64,000 nucleotides of DNA. It comes from Anodontia alba (taxonomy: Eukaryota; Mollusca; Bivalvia; Lucinida; Lucinidae). A model generated the notes under the pieces. The model did not search any database, was not told where the DNA came from, and saw nothing but the letters and a program-made list of their open reading frames with translations. The position numbers were made by a program, and so were the translations under genes. Below, in pieces: positions 63,801 through 64,000 of the stretch (position 1 is its first letter; every line of letters begins with the position of its first letter). Location of the stretch: positions 74,201,182-74,265,181 of the forward strand of contig OZ024826.1 in the NCBI GenBank assembly GCA_964016985.1, given 5' to 3'.

Positions 63801-63893
63801 TACGTAGGACATATTATCTCCTACGTAGGAATTACTAACACCTACGTAGGACTTATTATCTCCTACGTAGGACTTAAATATATTTTTCACCTA
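60881..63893. mobile_element. TIR element P3 with TACGTA arrays
   Basis: The ends caggtgaaaaaatatttaag-tcc (left) and the complement of aggtgaaaaatatatttaag-tcc (right) are inverted. Left arm: about 15 units of the 12-bp palindrome TCCTACGTAGGA at an exact 21-bp period (60901-61210). Right arm: about 20 such units in inverted orientation (63465-63878), with one shortened unit near 63740. The 2.2-kb core holds ordinary repeats (a T-run at 61544, hairpin A relics near 61600, 61890, 62165 and 62760, a fold-back at 63150) and no transposase. The 122-codon ORF over the left arm is a repeat translation. Confidence 0.75.
63078..63328. repeat. Direct repeats and a perfect hairpin
   Basis: cccttaacctttaccactct-ctgggctaattcagcagacga occurs at 63078 and 63287. 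Between them lies a hairpin with 24-base arms, ggatttgacatttcatgcaa at 63150 and its complement at 63187. A relative of the first motif is at 10737 (acctttatcactctctaggc). A G/T run (63230-63275) follows the hairpin. Confidence 0.8.
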
Positions 63894-64000
63894 GCAGCCG
63901 TAATGTGAAGAATATATCTTCAGACATTTTCACCCAGTGGATACTCAAATCAGCCTACGCATCTGAACAGTCTGTTTAGAATATGCGTTGTCCACATGAA

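Overview
This is a stretch of animal nuclear DNA, most likely from a bivalve mollusc. It has short coding exons with GT/AG splice sites, multi-kilobase introns, many microsatellites, tRNA-derived SINEs, mariner elements, Helentron-like elements with central tandem repeats, and hundreds of bases of palindromic MITEs. The species assignment is an inference from repeat style, not proof.

Four host genes can be supported. (1) The first coding exon (40 codons) of an Aa_trans (SLC36/AVT3-type) amino acid transporter lies on the minus strand at 9717-9836. (2) Head-to-head with it, a five-exon MAPEG gene of the MGST2/LTC4S group runs 12006-30013 on the plus strand; its exon 2 is present twice as equal-length, equal-phase, mutually exclusive alternatives. 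(3) A tandem paralogue of that gene runs 36376-43575 on the plus strand, with the same four intron phases. (4) A minus-strand gene at 45449-54106 encodes a small type I membrane protein with a signal peptide, one CUB domain, one transmembrane helix and a short basic tail. All splice joins were checked for reading frame by hand.

Everything else is repeat-rich. Region by region: 1-9.7 kb holds a TIR element with GACGTC-type arrays, pogo-like MITEs, two Helentron-like elements, a SINE and a hAT-like element. 10.1-11.5 kb is a 1.3 kb element with long inverted ends, sitting between the two divergent genes. 15.3-18.2 kb is a mariner pile-up inside MAPEG intron 1. 21.6-23.6 kb is a TIR element with GATATC arrays in intron 3. 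25.6-35.6 kb is minisatellites, SINE pieces and fold-back MITEs. 38-43 kb is nested MITEs inside the second MAPEG gene. 46.6-56.2 kb carries two more Helentron-like elements and a 5'-truncated LINE nested in a MITE. 58.6-60.0 kb is a near-complete mariner with TA duplications. 60.9-63.9 kb is a third TIR element with TACGTA arrays.

The most unusual signal is that three elements of unrelated sequence (186-1727, 21587-23601, 60881-63893) share one architecture: short inverted ends, then long arrays of a short self-complementary motif at about one- or two-turn helical spacing (21 bp exactly in two of them), then a unique core. The second is the alternative exon pair in the MAPEG gene, which exchanges a Glu for an Arg at a position that aligns with an active-site-region arginine of LTC4 synthase.
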